Program-made: the position numbers and the translations under genes
Part shown: piece after piece, positions 35,428 to 45,801 of the stretch
Numbering within the stretch: the stretch's first letter is position 1
How the letters are laid out: each line of letters begins with the position of its first letter
The notes under the pieces: model-generated
What the model saw: the letters and a program-made list of their open reading frames with translations, nothing else
Told to the model about the DNA's origin: nothing
Databases searched by the model: none
Assembly (NCBI GenBank): GCA_023105745.1
Contig: JALGQZ010000009.1
Location: 34,400,409-34,464,408, forward strand
From: Austropuccinia psidii
Lineage: Eukaryota > Basidiomycota > Pucciniomycetes > Pucciniales > Sphaerophragmiaceae
DNA length: 64,000 nucleotides
Direction: 5' to 3'

Positions 35428-36670
35428 TGTGAGCCTTAGAAGTATTCTCATATACCCAAAAGACCACAAATAACAAAATGAAGATATAAATATGAAGAAA
35501 ATGTCGTTATTTATATTATCAAAATAAAAATTAAATTATAAATAAAATTTTATATACAAAAATAAAAAGTTAATTATAACCAAAACTTAAATTAAGTTTT
35601 AAAATTGTGAAATCACAATTTTGCTTGAAAAAATTAAGTAAAAATAAAGTTTTGATAAAATCAATGAAATTGAAATATTTCTGGTACAAAATTAAATAAA
35701 ATACATTATGAATTTTTATCCAATTCATAAAAATAAGAAAATTACTTCACCATTGGATTACTCATAAAAAATAAGGTGGGGTCACCTCTAGATAAAATTT
35801 TGGTAACTCAACCCTAAATAACCTTGAATTAAGTCTTTAGTATTTTCTGTACAAAAATGGAAAATCCTCAGAACCTTCATTTAATTAACACCAAAATGTG
35901 GTGTTTACCATCAATTTTTGGGTTAAAATTGAGGTGCTGTGTGTAGTTTAGAAGTTATAGGAATTGAAGGATTTTCAATTGAAATGTCACAAGGTGCGTG
36001 TGTATTACATAAGTGAAATTTGATTTACATATGAGGTGAAAATTATTACAACTGTGTACTGTAAAAACTCAATTGAATTGCATGTGTAAACTATAAGTAT
36101 ATTACATGGTGAGGAATTAAAGAAAAAATAAATTGGAAAGAGTAATTCTGGGGGGGGGGAATGAATTTTGGCTCAAAGGGTGCCAGACTACCCAAATTCC
36201 TTTCTGATAGGTGTGAGTTGCCAAAATTCATAAAAACCTCATCACCTTTGGGCTGGAATTCAGTGACAGGGTCTGTGACTGACTTGATGATGACGTTTTG
36301 ATACCAACCAGGGCAGTTTTAACTGTTGCCAAGAGGGTAAAACTACCCTTAAGTTGAAACAATATTAAGAAAAACAGTTTAAACTGGTTTCTACGTCTCT
36401 TAAAAACATTCCAATGTGTTTTGAAGGCTCTAGACCAGGTATTACTATAGTAATGGCGGATTCAAGGGTCCAAAATGGCTAAAAATAGCCAAAAATGGCT
36501 AAAACAAGCCCCGTTTTGGCGTAAAACAGGGTTCAAAGATGCCATAATTTGCTTTTCTGTTGTCAGAGTGTTTTCCACGACTTACAAGAGTAAGTTTTAC
36601 TTTTGGAGAAAGAAAATTGATGGCTATAAAAGGTCTTCTTTGCCCCATCTTTCTTTTCATGTTAGAATCT
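35428..36670 (+). repeat. Element B 3' LTR, 5' part
   Basis: Starts TGTGAGCCTTAGAAG and aligns with the 5' LTR blocks of B. It stops after GTTAGAATCT, where element E begins. The remainder should lie beyond E, outside the window. Confidence 0.85.
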
Positions 36671-38048
36671 TGTCACAACCATCGCAATTCATCCCCTTGG
36701 ACTTCAATATGGCATATCTATGCCATGTCCAATATATGGCAATTTGGCCTTATCCATAAATAATTGGCCAAATTGCCCATCTCACCTCATTTGGCCTTTT
36801 ATGGCCATTCCATCATCTGGGCCCTTCACTGTCATCAGGCCTTTCCTGGCCTTTCTCTACTTTGGGGCAATTTTGGTATTTCCCAGTCAACAGGGGAAAT
36901 ACAGCCCAAGAAGCTGTATTTGGATTTCAATGAAGTTTCTGCGCATTTGCGCACTTTTGTGCACGTTGCGCAAATACAGTTTTAAGGCTGTATGAGCTGT
37001 ATTTGGCCAAAAACCCAAAAATGGCCAAATACCTCAAAAGACACTCTGACACCTCTGAAGCCCGCCAAAACCAAATTTCACCAATATCCTCCTGGTGTCA
37101 TCTCTAAAGACTTATGGCCATTTTAAACCTCCAATACCCAAAATGCCATATATGGTGTCATACACCATTATGCATCTTTTTTCAGTAGCAATACACTGGA
37201 GGCAATATCATCTGGTTATTTCAACTTTCCATCAGGCCATCTAGTAACGTCATAAAGAGGATTCATCAAGGCTCAAGGGCAAGTGTCAAAACCTCAAATA
37301 TCAATGACGCCATCAAGCAGTCATTGGTTATTCTCACTCCAAGTATTCCTTCCAAGGGAATACTGTCAATTCATTCTCACAGTGTATTCAAGAGGAAGTT
37401 CATTCAGTTCATTCATTCAGTTGTCAAGTGTCAAAGCTTCACTCAATCCATCTTGGCAACCACCTTCATTTCAATACAGTCTGGATCCACCAAGAACTGT
37501 ATTTCATTTCAAAGCATGGGAAATTCATTCAACCCAATTCAATTTCAATATTAGCCAGCTGTATCAATTCCCAAAACAATCAATACAGCCTTAAGGATCA
37601 ATACAGATCAGTTTCTAGGCTGAAGAACTCAAACTCCCAACTTTTCACATATACCGGCTACCCTTTCCACCCTGGGGGGCTTTTCCCCAGTTAATTAATA
37701 TACTTTGATATATTTTTATCTTTATTTTCTTTTCATTTTAGTTAAGCAAATACTGATATTATTAAGTCAGTCATTTAGCACATTTCTCTTTCTCTTGGTG
37801 GTCATATCCTTACTAGTTCCATTATTCATTTTTGGAAGGTTTAGACAGTGATTAAGGACTTACTTGGTTGTCTCTTTGGCCACTTGGCTTCCCTTTCCTC
37901 TTTTGCATCTCATCTTGTACCTGCATATCTTTTAGAGGAATTCATTCTTATTATTTTTTATTCTTTCTTCTTTTGGAGTCTTCCAAGTAAGTTCCCTGAT
38001 TTCTGAGTGCCAGGCCACTCTTGTATTTCCACTAGAGCCCCTGTGACA
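36671..38048 (+). repeat. Element E 5' LTR
   Basis: 1378 bp bounded by TGTCACA at the left and TGTGACA at the right, a 7-bp inverted terminal repeat. The left edge coincides exactly with loss of homology to B's LTR. The right edge rests on the inverted repeat alone. Open frames between 36475 and 37694 fall across or within the LTR and resemble nothing I recognise. Confidence 0.75.
36946..36974. repeat. CpG-rich inverted repeat in E LTR
   Basis: TTTGCGCA at 36946-36953 and TGCGCAAA at 36967-36974 are exact reverse complements around a 13-base loop. Several CpGs cluster within about 30 bases in a region otherwise poor in CpG. It could be a hairpin or a pair of protein-binding half-sites. Confidence 0.6.
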
Positions 38049-38838
38049 TCATATTAATTAACTCAGAATTTCTTTTTCATTTTGTTCATTCTTTCTCTAT
38101 AATTTCATTCACTCATTTCATCAAAATTATGATTCTTTTACACTTATGAACTTAATGATTCATTGTCACCTCTCACTTTTCTTTCATTAATTCTGCATTT
38201 TGAAAATTGAAAGCTTACCCATTTTTGTTTTGTTATTCTTTTTCAAATCTTTTTCAAATCATCAAATTTTCATTTCATTCATAATTCAGGCGTCATCTTG
38301 ATTTTCTTTGATTTTCAAATTTTTCATCAAGATATTCAGACACATTCTTCACATCAAGATTCATAATTGATTCATTCTTCAAGAATTTTGCTTTTTAAAG
38401 AAGAATTCACTTGATTTTGATTGATTGATTGATTTGACATTGACCTCAAGAAAATTGATTGACCTGAAGATTTCATTGATTTTGCTGATTTTTCACATCA
38501 AGAATTTTGACATAAAGTGATTTTTCTTCAAGATTTCATTTGATGGATTGATTTTTGCAAGATTTTGGTTTGACTTATCTGATCCATTGATCTATTGGCT
38601 TGAAGATTTCTTTTGATTTTTGTTTGCTTTATTTACCTCAACATTTCATTTTTATTCATTGATTCTTCAAGAAATTGATTTGATTTTGACTTCAAGACTT
38701 CATTTGATTTTGATTTATTGACGTACTTGAAGATTTTCATTTTATTCATTGATTTTCCTCAAGATTTGATTGTTGACTCTTTTCACTTAAAGCAAATTTT
38801 GATTTTAATTAATTTATTTCAATTTTATTCCTGACATC
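38049..38838 (+). other. Element E leader, T-rich low complexity
   Basis: About 790 bp before the gag ATG. From about 38220 it is a degenerate tandem-like array of TTGATTTT / TCAAGATTTC units. No coding sequence and no clear primer site with TGG after the LTR edge is seen; the bases there read TCATATTAATTAACTC. Confidence 0.6.
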
Positions 38839-40131
38839 ATGCCTGTTCAACATTCACCTCCGGAAAGACAGACAAGATCTCGGGCCAGAGCTCAAGCTGT
38901 TCTCACTCCAACTCCAAGAGCTCCTCTAGAGGGCACCCCAGCAGTTTCTCAACTGAGGGCCCAATTAGATAGAGGACCCCGCATGGAAGGAAGGAAGGGG
39001 GCCAAGAAGATCATGTTCATTCTCAGGAGTAGTTGGCAGATTTCCCGGACTTTCAAGGACCATTTCCAAAGGTCCAGGTGAAGAAGGTGAAGAGGAGGAG
39101 GAGAATTCTGTGGAAGAGGAAGCGTCTGATGGTACTGAAGGTGTCCCTTCTCCTGTGGAGGAATCCCAAGGTACTGGAGGGCCAACTATAGCCCAGTCTA
39201 ATCAGCCTGTATCTCATCAGTCTGAACCATCTTTATTGGCCATCATGCAGAAAATGACTCAGATTATGGCCAATCTTCAAGCAGCTTCATCTTCTGAAGC
39301 ATCAAGACCACCAGCCTTCAAGACTCCATCTATGAAGGCACCAGAATGCTTTGATGGGACTCAGCCCTTCAAAGTTAGAAGTTTCAGTCAGTCTTGTCAA
39401 TTGCTATTTCATAATGATCCGGCAAATTTCTCTCAAGACAGAAAGAAAGTTCTCTATGCCACATCATTTCTTATTGGCAGGGCTGCAAAATGGATTGAGC
39501 CTTATCTTTCCAATCTCACCAATCAAGATTCAAATTACCTTCTCAACTCTCCACTTTGTTTGGGGATCTGAATGAAGTCAGAAAAGCAGAAGCCGAGTTG
39601 GATTCTTTAAGAATGAAAGAAGGTGGGCATGTATCCTTATACATTGTTGACTTCAGAAGTTTAGTCTCAAGAATCGGGGATTGGGGTGAAAGAGCTCTCA
39701 TCCATCATTTCAGGAAGGGATTGCCATCCAGGATTTTGGATCAATTGGCCTCCCATCCTTCAAGAATTGACTCTCTTCAAGACTTAATGGACATTACCCT
39801 GGAACTTGATACCAGGTACCATGAGAGGCAAAAGGAAAAGAGTCATCATCAAGAGAAGAAGCCAGAAGCCTCAAAGTAAAGTTCTTCTCATCCTCAAAAT
39901 TCTTCAAGTTCAAGTAAAAAGAAGAAGAAGAATTTTCAGAAGAGGGACAAGCCCCATTCTTCTTTATTGAATCAAGATTTCAAGTTAATGAATTCTGAAA
40001 AGGAAAGAAGAATCAAGGAGGGTCTTTGTACCTATTGTGGTGGAAAGCATAGTCTTGAGTCCTGTTTCAAAAGGCCTCAAAACAAGCTTACCCAACCGTC
40101 AGGCAAATTTCCCAGCCAGGGAAAAGCCTGA
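38839..40131 (+). pseudogene. gag: Element E gag, broken
   Basis: Starts at ATG 38839 (MPVQHSPPERQTRSRARAQ). A frameshift near 38990 is followed by 39110-39571 (acidic stretch, then PAFKTPSMKAPECFDGTQPF and capsid-like sequence). A deletion/frameshift near 39555 leads into 39556-39879 (EVRKAEAELDSLRMKEGGHV, LMDITLELDTRYHERQKEK). The tail after a stop reads to a zinc knuckle at about 40027-40065, CTYCGGKHSLESC, spaced C-x2-C-x3-H-x4-C. The frame ends TGA at 40129-40131. In this lineage Gag ends here and Pol is a separate ORF. Confidence 0.85.
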
Positions 40132-40145
40132 GTGAAGACCATGTT

Positions 40146-43100
40146 GTGTTCAATGGTATTCACTGTTTTCCATCCAGCACACAATTGTGCAATCTGAATA
40201 CTGGTGTCAAGAATTCTCTTAAATTCTTTGTTTTTTCTTCTCTTTCTGATGTTTTTTACAGTATTCTCATTGTTTCTGGTGCTACCAACTCATTTATTGC
40301 AAAGCAGTTTGTTCACAAGTATTCATTGACTACGTCAGAACTTCCAGAGAAGATTCCCCTCATCATTTTAGACTCCTCTGAGTGTCCTTCTTTATTTGTG
40401 ACCCACCATACTAAATATTTACTTGAGCTCCCTTCCTTCCCAAGATTTGAATGGGACTTTTTAGTCATTGATACTCCCAAGGGAGAAGAACTCATATTGG
40501 GCTTTGACTTTCTTAATCATTTTAATCCATATACTGATTGGAGGCAAGGGAGGATCACCTTTAATTGTGATCATAAGGACTATTATGATCCTTCAAAATC
40601 TTTCAGTAATGACTTTTGTTCTGCCAAATCATGTGCAGCTCTGGTTGGTGATTCTAGAACACCATCAATTCCCTCTTCTGTCCATATTCCTTCCCTTAAT
40701 TCCCATCAGTCATTACTATCATCTAGAGATAAAGTCTTCAAAGAGATTCAAGATGTTGGAGAAGATAATTCTGTATCTTCACTTCATCTCTTCTTTGGGA
40801 ATATGGACCTTCCTCCTTCATCTTATCATGACTCCCTGGAGGAGTTGTGGGATGAAGAGGAAGAGCCAGAAATAGAAACCGTGATGAAGGTTGTTCCTTC
40901 GGTTTATCACCAATACTTGGATGTATTCTCCAAGGTGGAAGCAGAGAAAATTCCTCCTCACCATGCCTGTGATCATCATATCAAGCTGGAGGGGTCTCTA
41001 CCTCCAGTTGGGGTGATCTACTCTTTATAAAACCAAGAGTCAGATACACTCAGGGCCTAAATTTCAGAGAATGTAGAGAAAGGTTTCATCTGGCCAAGCT
41101 CCTCTTCTACAGGAGCACCTGTTCTTTTTGTCAAAAAGAAAGATGGTGGCCTCTGTTTGTGTGTTGATTACCGCAAACTCAATGATGTTACTAGGATGAA
41201 CAAGTATCCGGTTCCTCCTATGAATCAGATTCTCACTGTTCTCAATGGTTCTTATATATTCTCCAAGATTGATTTGTGTGGTGCATATAACCTGCTCAGA
41301 ATCAAGGAAGGTGATGAACATTTGACTTGTTTTAGAACCAAATATGGTAGTTATGAGTACTTGGTTATGCCATTTGGGCTTACCAATGCTCCTGCTTCTT
41401 TTCAAACTCTTGTCAATGATATTTTTTATGAGCTTCTTGATGTTTATGTTGTGGTTTATTTGGATGACATTATGGTCTTTTCCAAATTTGAGAAAGAACA
41501 TGTCACTCATGTGTCCACTGTTCTTTCCAGACTCAGAGCCAATAACCTTTTTGCTAAGGTGTCCAAATGCCTATTCCATGTTTCTATTGTAGAGTATTTA
41601 GGTTATGTTGTTTCTTCTGAAGGCCTCAAGATGGACCAAGCAAAAGTCCAGCAAATTCTCAATTGGCCATCTCCAAGAAACCTCAAAGCTCTTCAATCAT
41701 TCCTTGGCTGTGCCAATTTCTACCGCCATTTCATCAAGAATTATTCAAAGAAAATTAGTTCACTCACAAGTTTCCTCAAGAAAGATTCCCGTTTTCCCCT
41801 CAATGAGGAAGCTCTCAGACAGCTTCATCAACTCAAAGAGGCATTCACCACCGCTCCACTCCTTCTCTACCCACCATTGTAGAGACCGATGCATCAGATT
41901 ATGCCTTGGGTGCTGTACTGAGTCAGGTCTCTGACTCAGGAAAACATCTCATTGCATTTGATAGCCGTAAGCTTCTCCCAGCTGAGCTTAATTATGAGAT
42001 TCCTGACAAGGAGCTCCTTGGCATAGTCTGGGCTCTCAAGCGCTGGAGAGCTTTCCTTCTTTCAATTTCTTCCCCTTTTGAAGTTCTCACCGATCATTCA
42101 TCTCTTCAATATTTTATGTCTTCCAAGATTCTCACTCGCCGTCAAGCCTGTTGGGCTGAATTTTTATCTGAATTCCATTTCTCAATCACTTACCGCCCTG
42201 GCCACTTGGCCACCATTCCAGATGCCTTGTCACGTCGGGACGACGTTTACCCAGCGAGGGGGGAGGATTTCATCAGCAAGAATCCAATGAACTATCAGAA
42301 GATAATCAAGCAAGATGAAATTCAAGCCTCAAAGTTTTTTGCAGTCAAGGTGGATTCATTTCCAAATTTGATTGTTTTGATTCAGAAGGCAGTGTGGCAA
42401 GATTCTCAATATAGAAGTGTCCTTGAATATTTGGGTAAAGGTAAATCTGTCACAGATTATTCTCTTGATTCCTCTTCCAAACTTCTCCTTTTCAAAGATC
42501 GGGTGGTGGTCCCAAATGACCCCACAATTCTACCCAATATACTTCAAAAGCGGCATGACTCTCCTCTAGCTGGACACCCTGGCCAAGAGAAGACTCTCAA
42601 ACTTGTCAAGCGGGTTTTCCACTGGTCCTGCATGACTCAATTCATCAAGGATTATGTTTCATCCTGTAAACAGTGTTCAAGAAACAAAAATATTCATCAC
42701 AAGAAGTTTGGACTCCTCAAGCCTCTTCAAATTCCAAGTGGTCCTTGGATTTGTCTTTCAATGGATTTCATCACTCAATTGCCACTGTCCAATTCCTTTG
42801 ACTCAATCCTTGTCATAGTGGACAGATTCTCAAAAATGGCAGTTTTTATTCCAACAATAGCTTCAATCACTTCATTAGATTTGGCCCATCTATTCATCAA
42901 GAATATTTTTTAAAAGCATGGCCTTCCTTCAAGCATTGTTAGTCATCAAGGTTCTCTTTTTGTTTCTTCTTTTTGGACCAACCTTTGTCAGCAGCTCAAG
43001 ATCTCAAGAGATCTGTCAACTGCTTATCATCCAGAAACTGATGGACAGACAGAGAGGCTAAGTCAGATACTAGAACAGTACCTTCAGATGTATGTCAGTT

Positions 43101-43398
43101 ATCATCAAAATGATTGGAACACCTGGCTCCCTTTGGCTGAATTTGCCTACAATAACTCTGACCACTCTTCAACAAAGCAATCACCGTTTTTCACTGTTTA
43201 TGGAAGGGATCCTCATTTTGACTCAGTTCCCATCACTCAAGCTACTCTGGCTGGAAAGTTATCAACAGAAATACAATCAGTACAGCAAGATGTCAATAGA
43301 GAATGTGAAGTTTCCATAAACAGGTTTAGGAGGTATTCAGATAAAAGTAGAGCAAGTCCACCTGTTTTCAATCCCGGTGACATGGTATGGCTTTCTTC
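40146..43398 (+). pseudogene. pol: Element E pol, broken and interrupted by F
   Basis: Protease is near 40270, with LIVSGATNSF where D-S-G-A-T is expected, so the catalytic Asp is Val. Stops at 41028-41030 and near 41060 precede the RT (41157-41882), which keeps YLDD at 41457-41468 (VVVYLDDIMVF). A frameshift near 41880 leads to RNase H and integrase (41906-42913: ETDASDYALGAVLSQ; SCKQCSRNK; LSMDFITQ). After TAA at 42911-42913 the frame resumes with SIVSHQGSLFVS, so the second catalytic Asp is His. PETDGQTERLSQ keeps the Glu. Sequence ends at PGDMVWLSSV, before the chromodomain region, where F's LTR begins. Confidence 0.9.
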
Positions 43399-44837
43399 TG
43401 TCAGCCTGTGACTCAAAACCAGAGCACAAGCATGACAGCCAAAATACCATAAACCAATGGTACAGCCAAAATACCACCAAAACATGGAGCTGAGCCAAAT
43501 TAGCTCAAAAGGTATCAAAAGAAAGAGGAAACTCACCTCTTTCTGAAAATATAAGTCCCATCACCATAGGACAAGAAATAACAAAGTTATTCCTGCTCAA
43601 AGTTATTGCTGAGCATAAACCTTAATTTTCACCTCTCATCTAAAATCTAGAAGGAGAGGCTTAACCCCATCAAATGGGTATTCAAAATGAAGCTCTAAGC
43701 CAGGGATATCTAATGGTGCTAGCCAAACTGAGCTAGCACCAGTATTACTTGAGTTATGGTCAAATTCAGACCAAATAAGGGTGAACAAAACATTCACCTC
43801 TCATCTAACTTTTACAGTTTTAGTGTGAGATACTTAAAGTGGGTTCTTTTTGGAAAGGGCACAATCCGGGCTATCTGATGGTGCCATCCATTTCCTCATA
43901 GCTCAACTACAACAGAAGTTATTGGCCAAACAAGCTTAATACAGCTTTTGCCCAAACCACGCCAATGTACAAAAATACTTGTACATGGGATAACTTTGTC
44001 ATATTTAATGATAACCATGTCAAGTTGGGTACCATTGTGTAGAGCTCATACAGAGCTATCCAAAGAACCAACTTTGAGCTTGATATCTCAGAAACTGACA
44101 GAGTTATGACCATTTTAAGGTCAAAATCCCACCTGCTGTCATATACAGCCTTACCATGGGATAATATCCCATAACCATGAATATGAGGTGTCAAATAGAC
44201 AAAGAAGCATGTTTTTACTTCAATACCTCATATGTCAGTCAATACTGGGGTCTCATACAGTTTCTGTACAGCATTCTACGCATCATACACGTCAGAATCA
44301 GGCTGTGAGGTCCCCAGATGAAATTTTTCACCCTGTATTGGTGAAACCCGCCCAGATGTGGTTTCAAAACCACATCTGAGCCCAATACAGGGCATAAAAG
44401 CTGTTTGCAAACCACAATCCTGTCATAGAGAGTGAAAAATCTTCACTTCCTCTATGTGGAAAGGTCTAGCAGCCTTTCCACCTCAATTTCAGGATAAAAG
44501 GAGGGCTTTTCACAGCCAAAAGCCTTTCCTCATCCTGCTCTTGAATAACCTACGTAGTAAACTGTCAAAAACAGTTTTACTCTTGGTTAAATAATCAGGT
44601 ATACTCTTAAATTAAAGTATTGTAGTCTTTATTATTGTAATCCAACAGGTAAAGCTGCACTCAGGGCTTTCAACAACGCTCACCACCACTATATCTCTAT
44701 AGTAAAGCCCTTAAAATCTTAATTTAAATCATTTATTATCAATCTTATCATCTTTAAAAACCATTTTTACCATGTCACAGTCATAGTTAAAGCTTGTAAA
44801 TACTTATATACACCTTTATCATAGACTCATCCTGACA
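43399..44837 (+). repeat. Element F 5' LTR
   Basis: 1439 bp, TGTCAGCCTGTGACTC to CATCCTGACA. It is nearly identical to the visible 1339 bp of the 3' LTR, with scattered substitutions such as ACTCAAAACC versus ACTCCAAACC. A TATA-like GATAAAAGG lies at 44493-44501. Confidence 0.96.
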
Positions 44838-44856
44838 TTTTGGGGGCCTGGCCGTG
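44838..44856 (+). other. Element F primer-binding site
   Basis: TTTTGGGGGCCTGGCCGTG immediately after the LTR, an exact copy of the family core. It matches G (59177-59160 reverse) and C closely although their LTRs differ, so this site is under strong constraint. Confidence 0.82.
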
Positions 44857-44882
44857 TTTTAAATCTTTTTTGGACCTCATAA

Positions 44883-45433
44883 GTAAGTCTTTTCTCTTTT
44901 TATGACTTATTAACAAGTGTTTTATCCTTTTTTAGGCATAATTTCTCTATTAAAATATATATTTTATATATTTTTATCCTTTTTTATATATATACGCATA
45001 TTATAAGAGTATTATTCAGGTGGCTAATACCCACTGAAAATAACTATTTTTGGTGTGTTTTGTATATAAAAACACATAAGCCATCAATAAGTCCTGTATT
45101 CTTGACTGAATAAGGACACCTCTGACTGAAAAACCATCATTTGAGGCGTGGTCAAGTGTATTGTTAACTCAATAACACTTATACAAAGCCACTTGTACAG
45201 AATACACTTGAAAGCCACAAGTGTATCTGTGGGATACTGGCACACAAACAGTGTGACAGGGTACCAAAAAGCTGTAATTCTGATGTGGAATTGTTGATTC
45301 AATTACACTGTCATTATACAGGGCACATTTTAGTAACATACAAGCCCAGAGGCCAATCTCAGACGTGCAAAACCAGCATCTTTTTGAGAAGTCTTAACTG
45401 ACATAAGCCCTCCTTTTCCTGCTTTGATTTCAG
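44883..45433 (+). other. Leader intron 1 (element F)
   Basis: 551 nt from CTCATAA|GTAAGT to TTTGATTTCAG|TGG. Joining A (44882) to TG (45434-45435) creates the ATG of the leader ORF. Donor and acceptor both match consensus well. The short reverse open frames inside are not conserved in C. Confidence 0.6.
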
Positions 45434-45733
45434 TGGAAAAAAATTACATCCCACTTGAGACCCAGTCACAGGCCAACACACCAGTGACACCCTCAGAACT
45501 AGAGGGCAGAAAGGGCAAAGGAAAGAGGCACAGAGAAGGTCTCAGCACAGCCAAGAAGTGGACACCAATAGCCACTCAGAGAAGTAGAAAACCACGAAAA
45601 TCTAAATCAATACAAGGTAAACCAACCTTAACCACTTTTACAGGGAAGATTACAATTATTAACCCAGTTGTAACTTCCAAAGGCAAACTGCCCAAATCAG
45701 CAGACAATGAATTTGTACAAGGCACAGTCAAAG
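45434..45733 (+). CDS. Leader exon of the overlapping ORF (element F)
   Basis: 300 nt, reading EKNYIPLETQSQ and NPVVTSKGKLPKS, ending phase 1 at GTCAAAG|GTAAATA. It is homologous to C's leader exon. If the next intron is kept, the frame runs on 15 codons to TGA at 45778-45780, and the gag ATG follows after a single base at 45782. That geometry suits termination-reinitiation. If the intron is removed to 45801 the frame continues into the overlapping ORF, giving 333 aa. Lys/Arg-rich; no membrane segment or signal peptide. Confidence 0.68.
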
Positions 45734-45801
45734 GTAAATACCCTAAGAACATAAAGTTGTTGACTGTTTTCAGACACTGATATGTCCCCTGTATACCTCA
45801 G
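45734..45801 (+). other. Short intron carrying the gag start codon (element F)
   Basis: 68 nt, GTAAATACCC to CCTGTATACCTCAG, with CACTGAT as a plausible branch site 20-odd bases before the end. The gag ATG (45782-45784) is inside, exactly 20 nt from the intron end, as in C. An earlier AG at 45773 would give a 40-nt intron and join the leader exon to the gag frame, but C has no matching AG. Confidence 0.6.

Larger units (their letters stand above)
1148..36670 (+). mobile_element. Element B: old, decayed Ty3/gypsy element (partial, host of nested insertions)
   Basis: B is the outer gypsy element. Its parts, once insertions are removed, are: 5' LTR (a few bases before 1168, 3160-3671, 5585-6786), primer site 6787-6804, leader, gag from 7258, pol to 14466 and again 35357-35400, purine tract, and 3' LTR from 35428. 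The two LTRs align clearly (for example 3161-3480 with 35521-35840, and 5585-6200 with 36050-36670) but are visibly diverged, so B is older than C, D, F and G. The left LTR end is worn: TGTGATAAAA at about 1148 may be the original TGTGAGCC start with a deletion. The 3' LTR is interrupted by element E and continues outside the window. Confidence 0.85.
36671..43398 (+). mobile_element. Element E: distinct Ty3/gypsy lineage, 5' part
   Basis: E comprises a 5' LTR (36671-38048), a T-rich leader, gag and pol. Pol is cut at 43398 by element F. Its RT has YLDD rather than YIDD, its gag and pol are in separate ORFs, its zinc knuckle is one residue shorter, and it lacks the GGGGGCCTGGCC primer motif. 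E is therefore not closely related to B, C, D, F and G. The expected TSD is AATCT (36666-36670); the other side is not in view. Many frameshifts and lost catalytic residues make it inactive. Confidence 0.9.

Noticed and set aside
36475..37694. Cluster of open frames of 67-103 codons
   Set aside because: They cross or fall within the LTRs of B and E, overlap each other in several frames, and resemble no known protein. Host gene not supported.
43405..44830. Small open frames inside family I and II LTRs (e.g. 43919-44194 and 63182-63457, reverse)
   Set aside because: They recur only because the LTRs themselves are repeated. There is no sign of codon-level conservation.
45734..45773. A 40-nt intron in F joining the leader exon directly to the gag frame
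   Set aside because: The frame fits, but the intron would be unusually short and C has no equivalent AG. Kept only as a possible alternative acceptor.
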